Of a DNA stretch of 22,435 nucleotides, positions 21,975 to 22,435 are shown piece by piece. Both the position numbers and the translations under genes were made by a program. The notes under the pieces were generated by a model. The model was not told the DNA's origin, did not search any database, and worked only from the letters and a program-made list of their open reading frames with translations. The stretch's first letter is position 1. Every line of letters begins with the position of its first letter. The stretch is from an uncultured Eubacteriales bacterium (GTDB lineage Bacteria; Bacillota; Clostridia; Christensenellales; Borkfalkiaceae): the NCBI GenBank assembly GCA_958405585.1, contig CATYEP010000011.1, positions 1 through 22,435 on the forward strand. The letters run 5' to 3'.

Positions 21975-22435
21975 ATGGCAGAAACAACAGGGTTTATAGA
22001 TTCCGTTTATTGCGGTTCAGGAGTGGACGGAAAGGGATTGCGGTGTATTGTATTTTTCAGTGGGTGCAATCTGCGTTGCCCGTTTTGCCATAATCCTGAG
22101 ACATTGTTCAAGCAAGGCAAGCGTGTTGAAGCGGATGAAGTCATCAATAAGCTGTTGCGGTACAAAGGATATTTTCGCAGGGGTGGGGTTACTCTGTCCG
22201 GCGGAGAACCTTTTTTACAGAGAGAATTTTTTTTGGCACTGGCGAAAGGACTGCATGAGCACAAAATACATGTCTGTACTGAAACGAACGGTCATATTTG
22301 TGACAGTGAACTGATTGCTGCATCAGATTCGATTCTTTGTGATATAAAGAATCAGGAAACGGATGATTTATCTGTGTATGATCCGTTTTTTGCAGAATGT
22401 CTAAAGCAGGGGAAGGATTTGCAAATCACGAATGT
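21975..22435 (+). CDS. pflA: Pyruvate formate-lyase activating enzyme PflA, 3' end outside window
   Basis: A radical-SAM enzyme that installs the glycyl radical on PflB using S-adenosylmethionine and a 4Fe-4S cluster. The 153 visible residues start at ATG 21975 with AAAGGAG about 10 bases upstream. The N-terminus TTGFIDSVYCGSGVDGKGLR is typical, followed by the cluster motif CNLRCPFC in VFFSGCNLRCPFCHNPET and the SAM-binding LSGGEPFLQ. TETNGHI and LCDIKN follow. The frame is open to the end of the window. It lies 377 bases after pflB on the same strand and probably has its own promoter. Confidence 0.95.
   Translation, partial: MAETTGFIDSVYCGSGVDGKGLRCIVFFSGCNLRCPFCHNPETLFKQGKRVEADEVINKLLRYKGYFRRGGVTLSGGEPFLQREFFLALAKGLHEHKIHVCTETNGHICDSELIAASDSILCDIKNQETDDLSVYDPFFAECLKQGKDLQITN

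Noticed and set aside
1..22435. tRNA, rRNA, CRISPR arrays, insertion sequences, attachment sites, phage or defence genes.
   Set aside because: None seen on either strand: no direct-repeat arrays, transposase motifs, integrase motifs or tRNA-like ends were noticed.

Overview
The window reads as chromosomal DNA of an anaerobic Clostridia-type Firmicute, possibly an uncultured gut lineage. The reasons are strong AGGAGG-type ribosome binding sites, sigma-A-like promoters, a TM1266-family hydrogenase-type regulator, glycyl-radical pyruvate formate-lyase, 4Fe-4S-type PurF, single-chain PurL and a split PurH. The lineage is inferred from gene content only.

Layout. 1-708: C-terminal part of HtpG, then a strong terminator. 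712-1127: mostly empty. 1128-4106: one transcription unit with its own promoter, a leader whose hairpin covers a ribosome binding site, a small TM1266-family regulator, and an SBP-permease-ATPase ABC importer. The binding protein has its two halves in swapped order. 4223-5720: a HAD hydrolase whose 3' end has suffered a small frameshifting deletion, so that it runs in frame into mscL. 5776-6043: a small independent unit encoding a 44-residue peptide. 6064-6363, minus strand: a DUF1294-like membrane protein, divergent from the purine cluster.

6449-17837: a purine operon in the order purE-purC-purF-purM-purN-purO-purH(AICAR transformylase only)-purD-purL. It covers every step from PRPP to IMP except PurB and PurK. 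IMP cyclohydrolase is supplied by an archaeal-type PurO instead of the usual PurH domain, and PurL is the long single-chain form with a built-in glutaminase.

17902-19090: a small ABM-fold protein, then an AT-rich, translationally coupled pair (an XRE regulator with a C-terminal domain, and a 75-residue protein). 19177-22435: a strong promoter, a ZTP riboswitch (pfl motif) with a terminator platform, pflB, and the start of pflA. ZTP builds up when 10-formyl-THF limits the PurH step, and PFL makes formate that can feed 10-formyl-THF. The riboswitch therefore ties this locus to the formyl-using steps PurN and PurH encoded just upstream. As it stands, pflB is interrupted by an in-frame TAG at codon 114.

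I did not find a clearly new multi-gene system. The most notable items are the apparently circularly permuted binding protein, the ZTP-riboswitch-controlled pflB with a premature amber codon, the HAD-MscL read-through, and the hairpin leader of the TM1266 gene.
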